A DNA stretch of 52,125 nucleotides from 70-18 sp041691815 (GTDB lineage Bacteria; Pseudomonadota; Alphaproteobacteria; Acetobacterales; Acetobacteraceae), in contig JBEPTZ010000017.1 of the NCBI GenBank assembly GCA_041691815.1, positions 1 to 52,125 on the forward strand, written 5' to 3'. This document shows, in pieces, positions 31,095 through 39,434 of the stretch. The position numbers and the translations under genes are program-made. The notes under the pieces were generated by a model that was not told where the DNA came from, made no database searches, and was given only the letters and a program-made list of their open reading frames with translations. Position 1 is the first letter of the stretch; every line of letters begins with the position of its first letter.

Positions 31095-32420
31095 ATGCCG
31101 CGTCTTGTCATCGTCTCCAATCGCGTTCCTCGTCCGAGGGAGCGTACCCAACCGGCCGGCGGCCTCGCCATTGCGCTTAACGAAGCGATCCGCACACGGG
31201 AAACGCTGTGGTTCGGCTGGTCCGGTGCGCATGAGCCACACGACGGCGCCGGGCCGCATATCACCGTGCAGGCCAACGTCACCTTCGCCACCATCGATAT
31301 CGCTGCCGATGCGTTCCGCGGCTATTACCAGGGCTATTCCAACAGCACGCTGTGGCCGTTGCTGCATTCGCGGGTCGGCCTGACGGTATTCCGCCGCGAG
31401 GACCAGGCCGCCTATCGTACCGTCAACGCCGCCTTCGCCGTCGCGCTGCTGCCGCTGCTGCGGCCGGACGATATCATCTGGGTGCACGACTATCACCTGA
31501 TCCCGCTCGGCCGGATGCTGCGGGCGCGCGGCGCCACCCAGCGGATCGGCTTTTTCCTGCATGTGCCGTTTCCGCCGCCGGAACTGTTCGACTGCCTTCC
31601 CCAGGCCGGTGTGCTGCTGGATGACCTGGCCGGTTATGACGTGCTCGGGTTGCAGACCCAGCCGCATGCCGACCACCTCAACCTCATGCTGGCCGCGGCA
31701 GGACAGACGGCGCGGGCCGCTGCCTACCCGATCGGCATCAACCCCACGACCTTCGCCGCCGCCGCCCGCAAGGCCGAGACCGGGGGTGAGACAACCCGCC
31801 TGCAAGCCAGCCTGGGCGACCGCGCGCTGATCCTCGGCGTCGACCGGCTGGACTATTCCAAGGGCCTGCCGGAACGGTTGGCCGGCTACGAACGCCTGCT
31901 GCGCCGCTTCCCCGAGCACCATGGCCGGGTGACGATGCTGCAGATCGCCCCGGTCTCGCGCGGCGAAGTAACCGAATACCGGGCGCTGCGCCGCGAGTTG
32001 TATGAACTCGCCGGCCGGATCAACGGCGAGCATGCCGATGTCGACTGGATGCCGCTGCGCTTCCTCACCCGCACCGTCTCGCGCGCCACGCTGGCCGGCT
32101 ATCTGCGCATCGCCCGGGTCGGGCTGGTAACGCCGCTGCAGGACGGCATGAACCTGGTGGCCAAGGAATATGTCGCGGCACAGAACCCCGCCGACCCCGG
32201 CGCGCTGGTGCTGTCCCGCTTCGCCGGTGCGGCGCTGGAACTGCCGGACGCGCTGCTGATCAACCCCTACGACCCGGACGAGATTGCCGAGGCGGTGCAT
32301 ACGGCACTCACCATGCCGCTCGATGAACGGCTGGAACGCTGGAGCCGGATGAACCAGGCGGTCACCGGCAACACCGCCGCCGGCTGGGCGCGGCGCTTCC
32401 TGGCGGACCTTAAAGGGTAG
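31095..32420 (+). CDS. otsA: Alpha,alpha-trehalose-6-phosphate synthase
   Basis: GT20 glycosyltransferase making trehalose-6-phosphate from UDP-glucose and glucose-6-phosphate. Trehalose protects against osmotic, desiccation and heat stress. 441 aa, somewhat short of the E. coli enzyme but complete. It begins LVIVSNRVP with the Arg/Gly loop PAGGLAIAL, then the active-site segments SNSTLWPLLH and WVHDYHLIPLGRML, FFLHVPFPPPELF, VDRLDYSKGLPERL, and the nucleotide-binding TPLQDGMNLVAKEYVA near 345-362. No phosphatase (otsB) is adjacent. The ribosome site is poor. It follows the orphan outer-membrane factor by 132 bp. Confidence 0.95.
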   Translation: MPRLVIVSNRVPRPRERTQPAGGLAIALNEAIRTRETLWFGWSGAHEPHDGAGPHITVQANVTFATIDIAADAFRGYYQGYSNSTLWPLLHSRVGLTVFRREDQAAYRTVNAAFAVALLPLLRPDDIIWVHDYHLIPLGRMLRARGATQRIGFFLHVPFPPPELFDCLPQAGVLLDDLAGYDVLGLQTQPHADHLNLMLAAAGQTARAAAYPIGINPTTFAAAARKAETGGETTRLQASLGDRALILGVDRLDYSKGLPERLAGYERLLRRFPEHHGRVTMLQIAPVSRGEVTEYRALRRELYELAGRINGEHADVDWMPLRFLTRTVSRATLAGYLRIARVGLVTPLQDGMNLVAKEYVAAQNPADPGALVLSRFAGAALELPDALLINPYDPDEIAEAVHTALTMPLDERLERWSRMNQAVTGNTAAGWARRFLADLKG

Positions 32421-32423
32421 CGG

Positions 32424-32657
32424 TCAGGCGGCGCCGCTGATGATCTGATCGAGCCCGCTGGTCAGTGCGCCGGATGCCGTGTCCTGCTGCAACTGGAGCA
32501 GCGAGGACTGGGTGCGGTCGTGCAGATGATGCGCGGCCGGCCTCGCCGCCTGGGCCGGCGTGGTGTTGGCGAGGCTGAATCCGGAGAGTTGCGCGGTCGG
32601 GCTGGTAAGGACGGCGGTGGCAGCATGGAACAGGCTGCTGGCGGCGGCGATGGGCAT
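32424..32657 (-). CDS. Small hypothetical protein (Ala/Ser/Gln-rich)
   Basis: 77-aa ORF, convergent with otsA and 3 bp from its stop. It starts at 32657 with GGAG 10 bp upstream; a 13-residue longer form from 32696 has a Pro-rich leader that looks non-coding. The middle contains HHLHDRTQSSLLQLQQD, suggesting an amphipathic helix. No signal peptide, Cys or known motif. I do not recognise it, and support is from ORF position and composition only. Confidence 0.4.
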   Translation of the reverse strand: MPIAAASSLFHAATAVLTSPTAQLSGFSLANTTPAQAARPAAHHLHDRTQSSLLQLQQDTASGALTSGLDQIISGAA

Positions 32658-32929
32658 AGGTGGGTGCTCCGGTTGCGGCGATGATGGCTCAGGCAATGGC
32701 CGTGAAGCAAATGGCGTGCCAGAGTGACCTCGGCGAGACAGAGGTGCTACCCCCGAAATTTCCGCACAGATTCACCCATCGGCCCGAGGCGACTTCATCG
32801 GAACTTTGCCAACGACCCCACGTTTACCTGAGCGCGCCGAAGTTTGTCGAAAAAGATTGTTCACGACTGCGAGATTCCCGCAAACCCCGGTTGCGCCGTG
32901 TGAAATTAAAATAGTCACAAGGGGTAGAT
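32658..32929. other. Intergenic region before manganese catalase
   Basis: 272 bp without a credible gene. GC falls towards the catalase start (AAATTAAAATAGTCACAAGG at the end), which fits a promoter region, but no clear hexamer pair is seen. AAGGGG at about 32920 is the catalase ribosome site. Confidence 0.4.
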
Positions 32930-33679
32930 ATGTATCATCATGTCAAACAACTGATGTACACCGTCAAGATAGGCGATCCGGATCCCAGATTCGGAAATAT
33001 GCTGTTGGAACAATTCGGTGGAGCAAATGGGGAACTTGCTGCGGCAATGCAGTATTCGGTGCAAGGCATCAATACGGCCGACCCGCAATTGAGAGACGTA
33101 CTGCTGGATATTGGCACCGAGGAACTGAGCCATCTCGAGGTTATCGGGACCTTGGCGCGAATGCACCTGAAGCCGTCCGCGTCGCAGCGGAAAGCCGCTG
33201 AGGCGGACCCGCTGCTGATCATCACGGGCGGTGGTGGCGTCAACCTGTGCAATTCGATGGGCAATGCTTGGACCGCCGATTATCTGAAGGTCACCGGGGA
33301 GCCCGAGGTCGACCTGCGCAACAACATCGCGGCGGAGGCGCGCGCCAAGATTACCTATGAACGGCTTATCGGCTTCACGGACGATCAGGGCAGCAAAGAT
33401 GCGCTCCAGTTTCTCATGACGCGCGAGATCACCCACATGAAGGCGTTCATGGCGGTGCTGGATGGGCTCGGAAAGGGCCCGCTCGAAGTGGGCACGCGAC
33501 CGCCAACCCAGGTGCTCGTCGATCAGTATTTCGACGACTCGACCGGTGAGAAAGACAGTTCCGTCGCATGGGCCGAGAAGAATGGCTTTGAGGTCGTCCA
33601 GAGCCCGGCATTTCATCCGGATCAGATGACCGTCGATGGGCCGAGCGGCTCGCGGAAACGCAAGACCGGAAAGAAGTGA
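32930..33679 (+). CDS. Manganese (non-heme) catalase
   Basis: Dimanganese catalase that destroys hydrogen peroxide without heme. 249 aa. A ferritin-like four-helix bundle holds the metal pair. Ligands by position are Glu35 (NGELAAAMQYS), Glu65 and His68 (TEELSHLE), Glu136 (AAEARAKITYERL) and His169 (TREITHMKAF); the 33-residue spacing between the last two agrees with the family. The His/Lys-rich end is RKRKTGKK. AAGGGG lies 6 bp before the start. The second catalase in the window, beside otsA, so it may belong to a stationary-phase or desiccation response (inference). A hairpin terminator follows at 33791. Confidence 0.95.
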   Translation: MYHHVKQLMYTVKIGDPDPRFGNMLLEQFGGANGELAAAMQYSVQGINTADPQLRDVLLDIGTEELSHLEVIGTLARMHLKPSASQRKAAEADPLLIITGGGGVNLCNSMGNAWTADYLKVTGEPEVDLRNNIAAEARAKITYERLIGFTDDQGSKDALQFLMTREITHMKAFMAVLDGLGKGPLEVGTRPPTQVLVDQYFDDSTGEKDSSVAWAEKNGFEVVQSPAFHPDQMTVDGPSGSRKRKTGKK

Positions 33680-33790
33680 GGGCCAACCAGCCTCCGCCGC
33701 CGATCATCGTGCTCGCTCGTGTAGATCGATCACGGCGCAGGCTGTGAGTTTCCCTGGGCGGCATGCGCGTCGGTATCGGCAGCATCCCGT

Positions 33791-33822
33791 CGGCACATCC
33801 TGCCTCTCGGCGGGATGTGCCG
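33791..33822. terminator. Shared terminator hairpin between Mn catalase and metY
   Basis: CGGCACATCCTGCC pairs with GGCGGGATGTGCCG (13 of 14), loop TCTC, 7 bp beyond the metY stop. It is between convergent genes, so it could serve both. T-runs are short (GGTTGTT), so efficiency is uncertain. Confidence 0.6.
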
Positions 33823-33829
33823 GGGTTGT

Positions 33830-35119
33830 TCAGCCTAGGGCAGCGTCCAGCGCCTGGGCGATATCGGCGATGATGTCGTCGATATGCTCGATGCCGATCG
33901 ACAGCCGCACATAGCCGGGTGAAACACCGGTGGCGGCCTGCTCCTCCTGGTTCAACTGCGAGTGGGTAGTGCTGGCCGGATGGATCGCCAGGCTGCGGGA
34001 ATCGCCGATATTGGCGACGTGGTAGAGCAGCTTGAGGTTGTCGATGAAGGCGCGGCCGGCCTCGCTCCCGCCCTTCAGCTCGAAGCCGAGCAGGCCGCCC
34101 TTGCCGTTCGGCAGGTATTTGGCCACCCGCTCGGCATCGACGCCGGTGGCCGTCGAGGGGTGGATCACCCTGGTCACCTCCGGCCGGCCGGACAGGTAGG
34201 TGGCGACCGCCTGGGTGTTGTCGCTGTGCGCGCGCATCCGCAGGGCCAGGGTTTCCGCCCCTTGCAGGATCAGGAAGGCGTTGAACGGGCTGAGGGCGGC
34301 GCCGAGATCGCGCAGCATGGTGACGCGCAGCTTCAGCACGAAGGCGATCGGGCCGAGCGGCTTGGCGGCCTCGGCCCACACCGCGCCGTGATAGCTGGGG
34401 TCGGGCGTGTTCAGCGCCGGCTGACGGGCGGGGTTGGCCTGCCAGTCGAAATTGCCGCCGTCGATAACGATGCCGCCGATCGACGTGCCGTGGCCGCCGA
34501 TGAACTTGGTCAGCGAGTGCATGACGATCGCAGCACCATGGTCGAACGGGCGCACCAGCAGCGGGGCGGCGGTGTTGTCCATCGCCAGCGGGATGCCGAA
34601 GCCGCGGCCGATGGCGGCGACCTCGGCGATCGGGAACACCTGCAGCTTCGGGTTGGGCAGGGTCTCGGCGTAGTAGAGGCGGGTGCGGTCGTCGGTGGCG
34701 CGGGCGAACGCCTGGGGGTCGGTGGGGTCGACGAAACGGACCTCGATGCCCTGGTCGCGCAGCGTGTTGGCGAACAGGTTCCAGGTGCCGCCGTAGAGGT
34801 TGGTGGAGGCGACGAAGTTGTCGCCGACGCGGCAGAGATTCTGCACGATCATCGCCGAGGCGGCCTGGCCGGAGGCGACCGCCAGCGCCGCGGCGCCGCC
34901 TTCCAGCGCCGCCACGCGCTTCTCCAGCACGTCGGTCGTGGGGTTCATGATGCGGGTGTAGATGTTGCCGAGCTGGCTGAGGCCGAACAGGGCGGCGGCA
35001 TGCTCGGTGCTGTCGAACTGGAAGCTGGTGGTCTGGTAGATCGGCACCGCAACCGCGGTGGTGGCCTCGTCGCGGCGCCAGCCGGCATGCAGGGCGATGG
35101 TCTCGGGGTGGGTGGACAT
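33830..35119 (-). CDS. metY: O-acetylhomoserine sulfhydrylase (aminocarboxypropyltransferase)
   Basis: PLP enzyme of direct sulfhydrylation: O-acetylhomoserine plus sulfide gives homocysteine for methionine synthesis. 429 aa, the MetY length rather than the shorter MetB/MetC. It opens with ETIALHAGW and VPIYQTTSFQFDS; YTRIMNPTTDVLEKRVAALEGG at about 54-75 is diagnostic. The PLP-binding Lys205 is in HSLTKFIGGHGTS. The C-terminus has the SIGIEHIDDIIADIAQAL pattern. AGGAG precedes the start. The upstream AT-rich leader (35120-35289), shared with the divergent dehydrogenase gene, shows no SAM riboswitch that I can recognise. Confidence 0.95.
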   Translation of the reverse strand: MSTHPETIALHAGWRRDEATTAVAVPIYQTTSFQFDSTEHAAALFGLSQLGNIYTRIMNPTTDVLEKRVAALEGGAAALAVASGQAASAMIVQNLCRVGDNFVASTNLYGGTWNLFANTLRDQGIEVRFVDPTDPQAFARATDDRTRLYYAETLPNPKLQVFPIAEVAAIGRGFGIPLAMDNTAAPLLVRPFDHGAAIVMHSLTKFIGGHGTSIGGIVIDGGNFDWQANPARQPALNTPDPSYHGAVWAEAAKPLGPIAFVLKLRVTMLRDLGAALSPFNAFLILQGAETLALRMRAHSDNTQAVATYLSGRPEVTRVIHPSTATGVDAERVAKYLPNGKGGLLGFELKGGSEAGRAFIDNLKLLYHVANIGDSRSLAIHPASTTHSQLNQEEQAATGVSPGYVRLSIGIEHIDDIIADIAQALDAALG

Positions 35120-35289
35120 GGCAGGCTCCTGAAGGTGGCGGGTGAGGGGTTGAAGCCTATTTTACGTCGAGAGACAAGGGAATGCGATTAATACACAAAT
35201 TCGAATCGTGATTATGGGTGTTGGCGCATCTTGCCTGAGCGGCCCTTGCGGTCCAAGTTCCGCGCCCATCGCAGAGTGGAGAACATCGC

Positions 35290-36336
35290 ATGCGCCTGAT
35301 CGTGCTGCCGGGCGACGGCATCGGCCCGGAGATCACCGAGGCAACCCAGACCGTGCTGGAGGCAGCCTCGGAGCGGTTCCAGCTTGGCGTCGAGATGGTC
35401 GGCGACATCGTGGGGCACGCCAGCATCGCCAGATACGGCGCCGCCGCGCGGCCGGAACTGCTGGATATCGTGCGGGCGGCGGACGGGCTGCTGCTGGGGC
35501 CGTCGGCGACTTTCGAGTATCCCGAGCAGGTCGGGCCGTCGCGGTTCTTCCGCAAGGAACTGGACCTGTTCGCCAATATCCGGCCGGCCCGCACCTATCC
35601 CGGCCTGCCGGGGCGCTGCGGCGCGATGGACCTGGTGATCGTGCGCGAGAACACCGAGGGGTTCTATGCCGATCGCAACATGGAGCAGAACAGCGGCGAG
35701 ATCCTGATCACGCCGGAGGTGGCGATCGCCATCCGCAAGATCACCTACAAGGGCTGCGAGCGGATCATGCGCGCGGCCTGCGAACTGGCAATGCGGCGGC
35801 GGCGGCAGGTGACCATCGTGCACAAGGCCAACGTGCTGACGGTGACCGACGGGATGTTCCTGCGCATCTGCCGCGAGGTGGCGGCGGACTTCCCCGAGAT
35901 CGCGGTGGATGACGTGATCGTGGACGCGATGATGGCGCATGTGGTGCGCAACCCCGGCCGGTTCGACGTGATCGTCTCCACCAACATGTTCGGCGATATC
36001 CTGTCGGACCTGACGGCGGAACTCTCAGGCAGCCTGGGGATGGGCGGCTCGGTGAACGCCGGGCGCGATGCGGCGATGGCCCAGGCGGCGCATGGCTCGG
36101 CGCCGGATATCGCCGGCAAGGATGTCGCCAATCCGTTCAGCCTGGTGCTGTCGGCGGCGCTGTTGCTGGACTGGCATGGGCGCACCCGGGCGCAGCCGCG
36201 GTTCATCGAAGCGGCGGCGGCGATCGAGGCTGGGGTGGCCGAGGCAGTGGTGGCGAAGGAGACGACCAGAGACGTGGGAGGCTCACTCGGCACCAAGGCG
36301 ACCGGGGTGGCGTTGGCGGCAAGGCTCAGGAAGTAA
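35290..36336 (+). CDS. Isocitrate/isopropylmalate-type dehydrogenase
   Basis: NAD(P)-dependent beta-decarboxylating dehydrogenase of the IDH/IPMDH/tartrate family, 348 aa. Landmarks are VLPGDGIGPEI at 5-15, FRKELDLFANIRPARTYPG near 95 (substrate Arg residues), VRENTEGFYADRN near 120, KANVLTVTDGMF near 180, DVIVSTNMFGDILSDL near 228 (metal Asp), and GSAPDIAGKDVANPF near 275. The substrate loop is neither typical LeuB nor typical Icd, and no leu genes are adjacent, so the substrate is left open (isocitrate, 3-isopropylmalate, tartrate or homoisocitrate). The stop is 2 bp from a composite hairpin repeat. Confidence 0.88.
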   Translation: MRLIVLPGDGIGPEITEATQTVLEAASERFQLGVEMVGDIVGHASIARYGAAARPELLDIVRAADGLLLGPSATFEYPEQVGPSRFFRKELDLFANIRPARTYPGLPGRCGAMDLVIVRENTEGFYADRNMEQNSGEILITPEVAIAIRKITYKGCERIMRAACELAMRRRRQVTIVHKANVLTVTDGMFLRICREVAADFPEIAVDDVIVDAMMAHVVRNPGRFDVIVSTNMFGDILSDLTAELSGSLGMGGSVNAGRDAAMAQAAHGSAPDIAGKDVANPFSLVLSAALLLDWHGRTRAQPRFIEAAAAIEAGVAEAVVAKETTRDVGGSLGTKATGVALAARLRK

Positions 36337-36338
36337 GG

Positions 36339-36460
36339 CTTCTTTTTTGAAAAAAAGAAGCAAAAAACTTCTATCCGCCTTGCGGCAGAGGAGTGGTGGG
36401 GACTCCGTACACTCCAATGGATGAAAAGTTTTTTTGCTTCTTTTTGTTCACAAAAAGAAG
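36339..36460. repeat. Full composite three-hairpin element between convergent genes
   Basis: The left hairpin CTTCTTTTTT/AAAAAAGAAG is at 36339-36360. An A-tract follows, then a central fold bounded by CTATCC and GGATGA with an inner GGAGTG/CACTCC pair and the shared string GACTCCGTACACTCCAATGG. Next a T-tract, and the right hairpin CTTCTTTTTGT/ACAAAAAGAAG at 36437-36460. It begins 2 bp after the dehydrogenase stop and ends 8 bp before the M20 stop. Nearly the same as the copy at 47278. Acts plausibly as a bidirectional terminator. Confidence 0.85.
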
Positions 36461-36468
36461 ACCTTTCC

Positions 36469-37887
36469 TTACGCCGCCCGCGGCTTCAGCGCCGGTTTGA
36501 CGCTGGTCGGCATCGGGCAGACATACGGGTTGCCGTCGGTGCGCTGCGCGTAGTCGGCCTTGGCCTGGGCGATCAGGGCCGGGTCTTCCAGTGCCGCCAT
36601 GGCGGTGGAGGCCATGATCTTGGCGACGTGGGCCAGGCCTTTGTGGGCGATCGAGGTCTTGCCGTGCGCGGTGAGCTGCCAGGAATGGCCTGGCGTGCCG
36701 ATGGCGTAGGTGGCGCCGCGGGCCTGCACCGTGGGCACCACCCAGGAGACGTCGCCGACATCGGTGGAGCCCATCATCGGCGCGCCCACCGCATCCAGCG
36801 GCACGATGGCTTCGCAGAGCGGGTCTTTGGTGACCTTGGCGCCGACCCGGCGGAAGGCGGTGGTGATGTCTTCCTGGCTCAGCGTGGCCTGGATCTGGCG
36901 GGCGAAGCTGCGGTCGGCCTCGTCCCATTGCGGCGGGCCGAGGCGCTCGAAGGCGCCGTGCATCGCCTGCTCCAGCGGCGTGTTGCCGAGCAGGTTGGAG
37001 ACGGCGCTGACCGTGCTGTTCTCCACCGTGGTCTCGGTCATCAGGGCGGCACCCTCGGCGATCTTCTTGACCCGCTCGATCAGCGACCACAGTTCCGGCA
37101 ACTGCCGGGCGCGGATCAGGTGGCGCACCGTGGCACGGCCCTGCACCACGTTGGGGGCAACGCCGCCCGCATCCAGATAGGCATAGTGGATGCGCGCATC
37201 GCTCGGCATGTGCTCGCGCATGTAGTTGACGCCGACGCTCATCAGTTCGACGGCATCGAGAGCCGAGCGGCCGAGATGCGGGGCGGCGGCGGCGTGGCTG
37301 GAGCGGCCGGTGAAGGTGAAGTCGATGCGGGTATTGGCCAGCGACATCGCGTCGTTGACGCCGGAGAACGCCGCCGGGTGCCAGGAGATGGCGATATCCA
37401 CGTCCTTGAATGCGCCGTCGCGCACCATGAACGATTTGGCCGCACCACCTTCCTCGGCCGGGCAGCCGTAGTAGCGCACCCGGCCCTTCATGCCGCGCTC
37501 GGCCAGGTAGTCCTTCACCGCGGTGGCGGCGAGCAGGGCGGCCGAGCCGAGCAGGTTATGGCCGCAGCCGTGGCCGAGGCCGGCGCCGGGCAGCGGGCGG
37601 GGTTCGGCGACGCCGTTCTCCTGGGAGAGGCCGGGCAGCGCGTCGTATTCGCCGAGGATAGCGATCACCGGACCCTCGTCGCCGGCCTCGCCGATCACTG
37701 CCGTCGGGATGCCGGCGACGTTGGTGCGGACCCGGAAGCCTTCGCGCTCCAGCATCGCGGTGTGGTCGGCGACCGCCCCATACTCGTCATAGGCGATTTC
37801 GGGATTGTCCCAGATCTTGTCGGAGAGTTCGAGGAACTGCTGTTTTTTGGCATCGACGTGCTGCCAGACCGGGTCGGTGTTCTGCAT
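36469..37887 (-). CDS. M20 metallopeptidase, AbgB-like amidohydrolase
   Basis: Zinc/manganese amidohydrolase, 472 aa, similar to AbgB, the p-aminobenzoyl-glutamate hydrolase subunit. Metal-site motifs are ILGEYDALPG near 78-87, GHGCGHNLLG near 107-116 and CPAEEGGAAK near 147. The dimerisation domain begins around 190 (TFTGRSSHAAAAPH). No abgA-like partner adjoins it, so it may be a homodimer acting on another N-acyl amino acid or dipeptide. It starts at 37887 with GGAGGGATC upstream. Followed on the minus strand by the convergent hairpin repeat and preceded by an alpha/beta-hydrolase gene (12-bp gap), likely one operon. Confidence 0.9.
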   Translation of the reverse strand: MQNTDPVWQHVDAKKQQFLELSDKIWDNPEIAYDEYGAVADHTAMLEREGFRVRTNVAGIPTAVIGEAGDEGPVIAILGEYDALPGLSQENGVAEPRPLPGAGLGHGCGHNLLGSAALLAATAVKDYLAERGMKGRVRYYGCPAEEGGAAKSFMVRDGAFKDVDIAISWHPAAFSGVNDAMSLANTRIDFTFTGRSSHAAAAPHLGRSALDAVELMSVGVNYMREHMPSDARIHYAYLDAGGVAPNVVQGRATVRHLIRARQLPELWSLIERVKKIAEGAALMTETTVENSTVSAVSNLLGNTPLEQAMHGAFERLGPPQWDEADRSFARQIQATLSQEDITTAFRRVGAKVTKDPLCEAIVPLDAVGAPMMGSTDVGDVSWVVPTVQARGATYAIGTPGHSWQLTAHGKTSIAHKGLAHVAKIMASTAMAALEDPALIAQAKADYAQRTDGNPYVCPMPTSVKPALKPRAA

Positions 37888-37899
37888 CGGAGGGATCCT

Positions 37900-38742
37900 T
37901 CAGGTGGCGTGAAGTGCTGCGGAGAGGATGGGTGCCGCGGCGGCGGACATCCGCTCGCCGTCGTGCGCCACACCCTCGACATCGACGATGGTCCAGGCGC
38001 AGCGCAGGCCGAGCCTGGCGGCCTGGGCGCGGGCGGTGGCGATGTAGCCGTGGGCGCGGGCGTGGCGGGTGCCGCCCTGGCGCATCGCGGGCGGTTCTTT
38101 CGGGAAGTTCGGGCTGGCGGCGTCGATATCCCCGGTGCCGGCCATCACCGTGAGGCGGAAGCCGAGCAACTGGGCCAGCGCGTCATCGTCGAGCCCGGTG
38201 CCGCCGAGGCCGTAGGGGAACGGGATGTCCAGCTCCGGGGTGGCGTAGGTGCCGGCATTGGCGGTGACGGCGGCGGCGACGCTGGCGCGAAAGCCGAGCG
38301 ACATTGCGCGATGCACGTATTGCCCGCCGGCGGAATGGCCCCAGACGCCGTAGCGGGCGCGCTCGGTCTGCGCCTGTGCGCGGAGTGCGGTGAACACCTT
38401 CTGGTCGACGCCGTAGGTCCACTGCTCGCGCGGTTTGGCGGCGCCGGCCTCGTCGCTGCGGTTGCCGAAATTATACCAGGCCGAGCCGGGGAAATCGTCC
38501 TTCGGGAATTCCGGCGCGATCACCAGCAGATCGGCCTCGTCGACCAGCGGCAGCCAATAATTGCGATAGTCGTCGCCGTTGCGGTTGACGCCGTGATGCA
38601 CGAACAACACCGGCGTCTGCGGCGAGACATGCCGCGGCCGGGCGCTGCGCAGCACGATGCGGCGGCCGGGCAGGGCGGGGTCTTCCCAGTCCAGATCGTT
38701 GGCGCCCGGATTGGCGAGCAGGCGGGACAGGTCGGCTGGCAT
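37900..38742 (-). CDS. Alpha/beta hydrolase (esterase-like)
   Basis: 280-aa hydrolase-fold protein. The oxyanion strand is PVLFVHHGVNRNGDDY at about 44-59. The nucleophile Ser is in GVWGHSAGGQY (about 133-143). A candidate catalytic His is in VEGVAHDGERM close to the C-terminus (about 260). No signal peptide is visible. The ATG at 38742 was chosen; the frame opens 3 codons earlier at a TTG, which is less likely. It lies 12 bp upstream of the AbgB-like gene on the same strand, so the pair may process one substrate, for example an ester-amide. That link is inference. Confidence 0.85.
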   Translation of the reverse strand: MPADLSRLLANPGANDLDWEDPALPGRRIVLRSARPRHVSPQTPVLFVHHGVNRNGDDYRNYWLPLVDEADLLVIAPEFPKDDFPGSAWYNFGNRSDEAGAAKPREQWTYGVDQKVFTALRAQAQTERARYGVWGHSAGGQYVHRAMSLGFRASVAAAVTANAGTYATPELDIPFPYGLGGTGLDDDALAQLLGFRLTVMAGTGDIDAASPNFPKEPPAMRQGGTRHARAHGYIATARAQAARLGLRCAWTIVDVEGVAHDGERMSAAAAPILSAALHAT

Positions 38743-38872
38743 GGCGGGCAACTCGCTGTTGGCGTGGCCGCGATGCTACCGACTCCGCGCCGCGGGGGCC
38801 AGGGGTGCCGGCATCTTGCCCCAGCCGCCGGCTGCCCGGACACTGGCGGGTCACCGAACCCCAGGAGCCAGC

Positions 38873-39226
38873 ATGAGCGCAGACGTCACGATCCACGGCA
38901 TCAAGGCCTGCGACACTATGAAGAAGGCCCGCGCCTGGCTGGAGGCGCATGGCGTCGCCTACCGGTTTCACGACTACAAGGCCCAGGGCGCGCCACCCGA
39001 GGCCTTGCAGTCCTGGATCGACCGGCTGGGCTGGGAGGTGCTGCTCAACCGCGCCGGCACCACCTTCCGCAAGCTGCCAGAGGCCGAGCGCACCGGCATC
39101 GACGCCGCCCGCGCGCTGCGGCTGATGCTGGCGCAGCCGTCGATGATCAAACGCCCGGTGCTGGTGGCCGGTGATCGGCTGATCGTCGGCTTCAAACCTG
39201 AATCCTACGCCGCGGCGTTCGCCTAG
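38873..39226 (+). CDS. ArsC/Spx-family thioredoxin-fold protein (YffB type)
   Basis: 117-aa thioredoxin-fold protein of the ArsC/Spx superfamily. The active-site region near the N-terminus reads HGIKACDTMKKARAWL, a single Cys in a CDTMKKA setting as in YffB, not the CxxC of thioredoxins or the typical arsenate-reductase CSTS. Arg/Lys-rich segments FRKLPEAER and MIKRPVLVAGDRLIVGF follow the family plan. AGGAG precedes the start; the frame before 38873 is a shadow. No ars genes are near, so arsenate reduction is unlikely and a redox or proteolysis-adaptor role is possible. Confidence 0.85.
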   Translation: MSADVTIHGIKACDTMKKARAWLEAHGVAYRFHDYKAQGAPPEALQSWIDRLGWEVLLNRAGTTFRKLPEAERTGIDAARALRLMLAQPSMIKRPVLVAGDRLIVGFKPESYAAAFA

Positions 39227-39434
39227 GGGTGCGTTGCACCGCGGCATCCGCACCTCTATGTTTGGAGGGAAGAAGCCCGGCTGAGCCATTCGGGCCACCG
39301 GGCCCCGTTATGGCGTTATCTGGCAGGATCATGGCCTCCCTTCGCGCGCTCCCGGCAACAACCCAGAACGACCCAGGCGACCCCCGCCACCAGACCATCC
39401 AGTGCCAAACCCCCCAGTGGAAGTGAGACCGGAC

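Noticed and set aside
35120..35289. Possible SAM riboswitch upstream of metY
   Set aside because: The gap is AT-rich and in the right place, but I could not find the conserved core of a SAM-II or related riboswitch.
36421..39174. A 917-codon open frame antisense to the AbgB-like and hydrolase genes
   Set aside because: It is Gly/Arg/His-rich with no recognisable domain and runs opposite two well-supported genes. High GC at third positions keeps antisense frames open.
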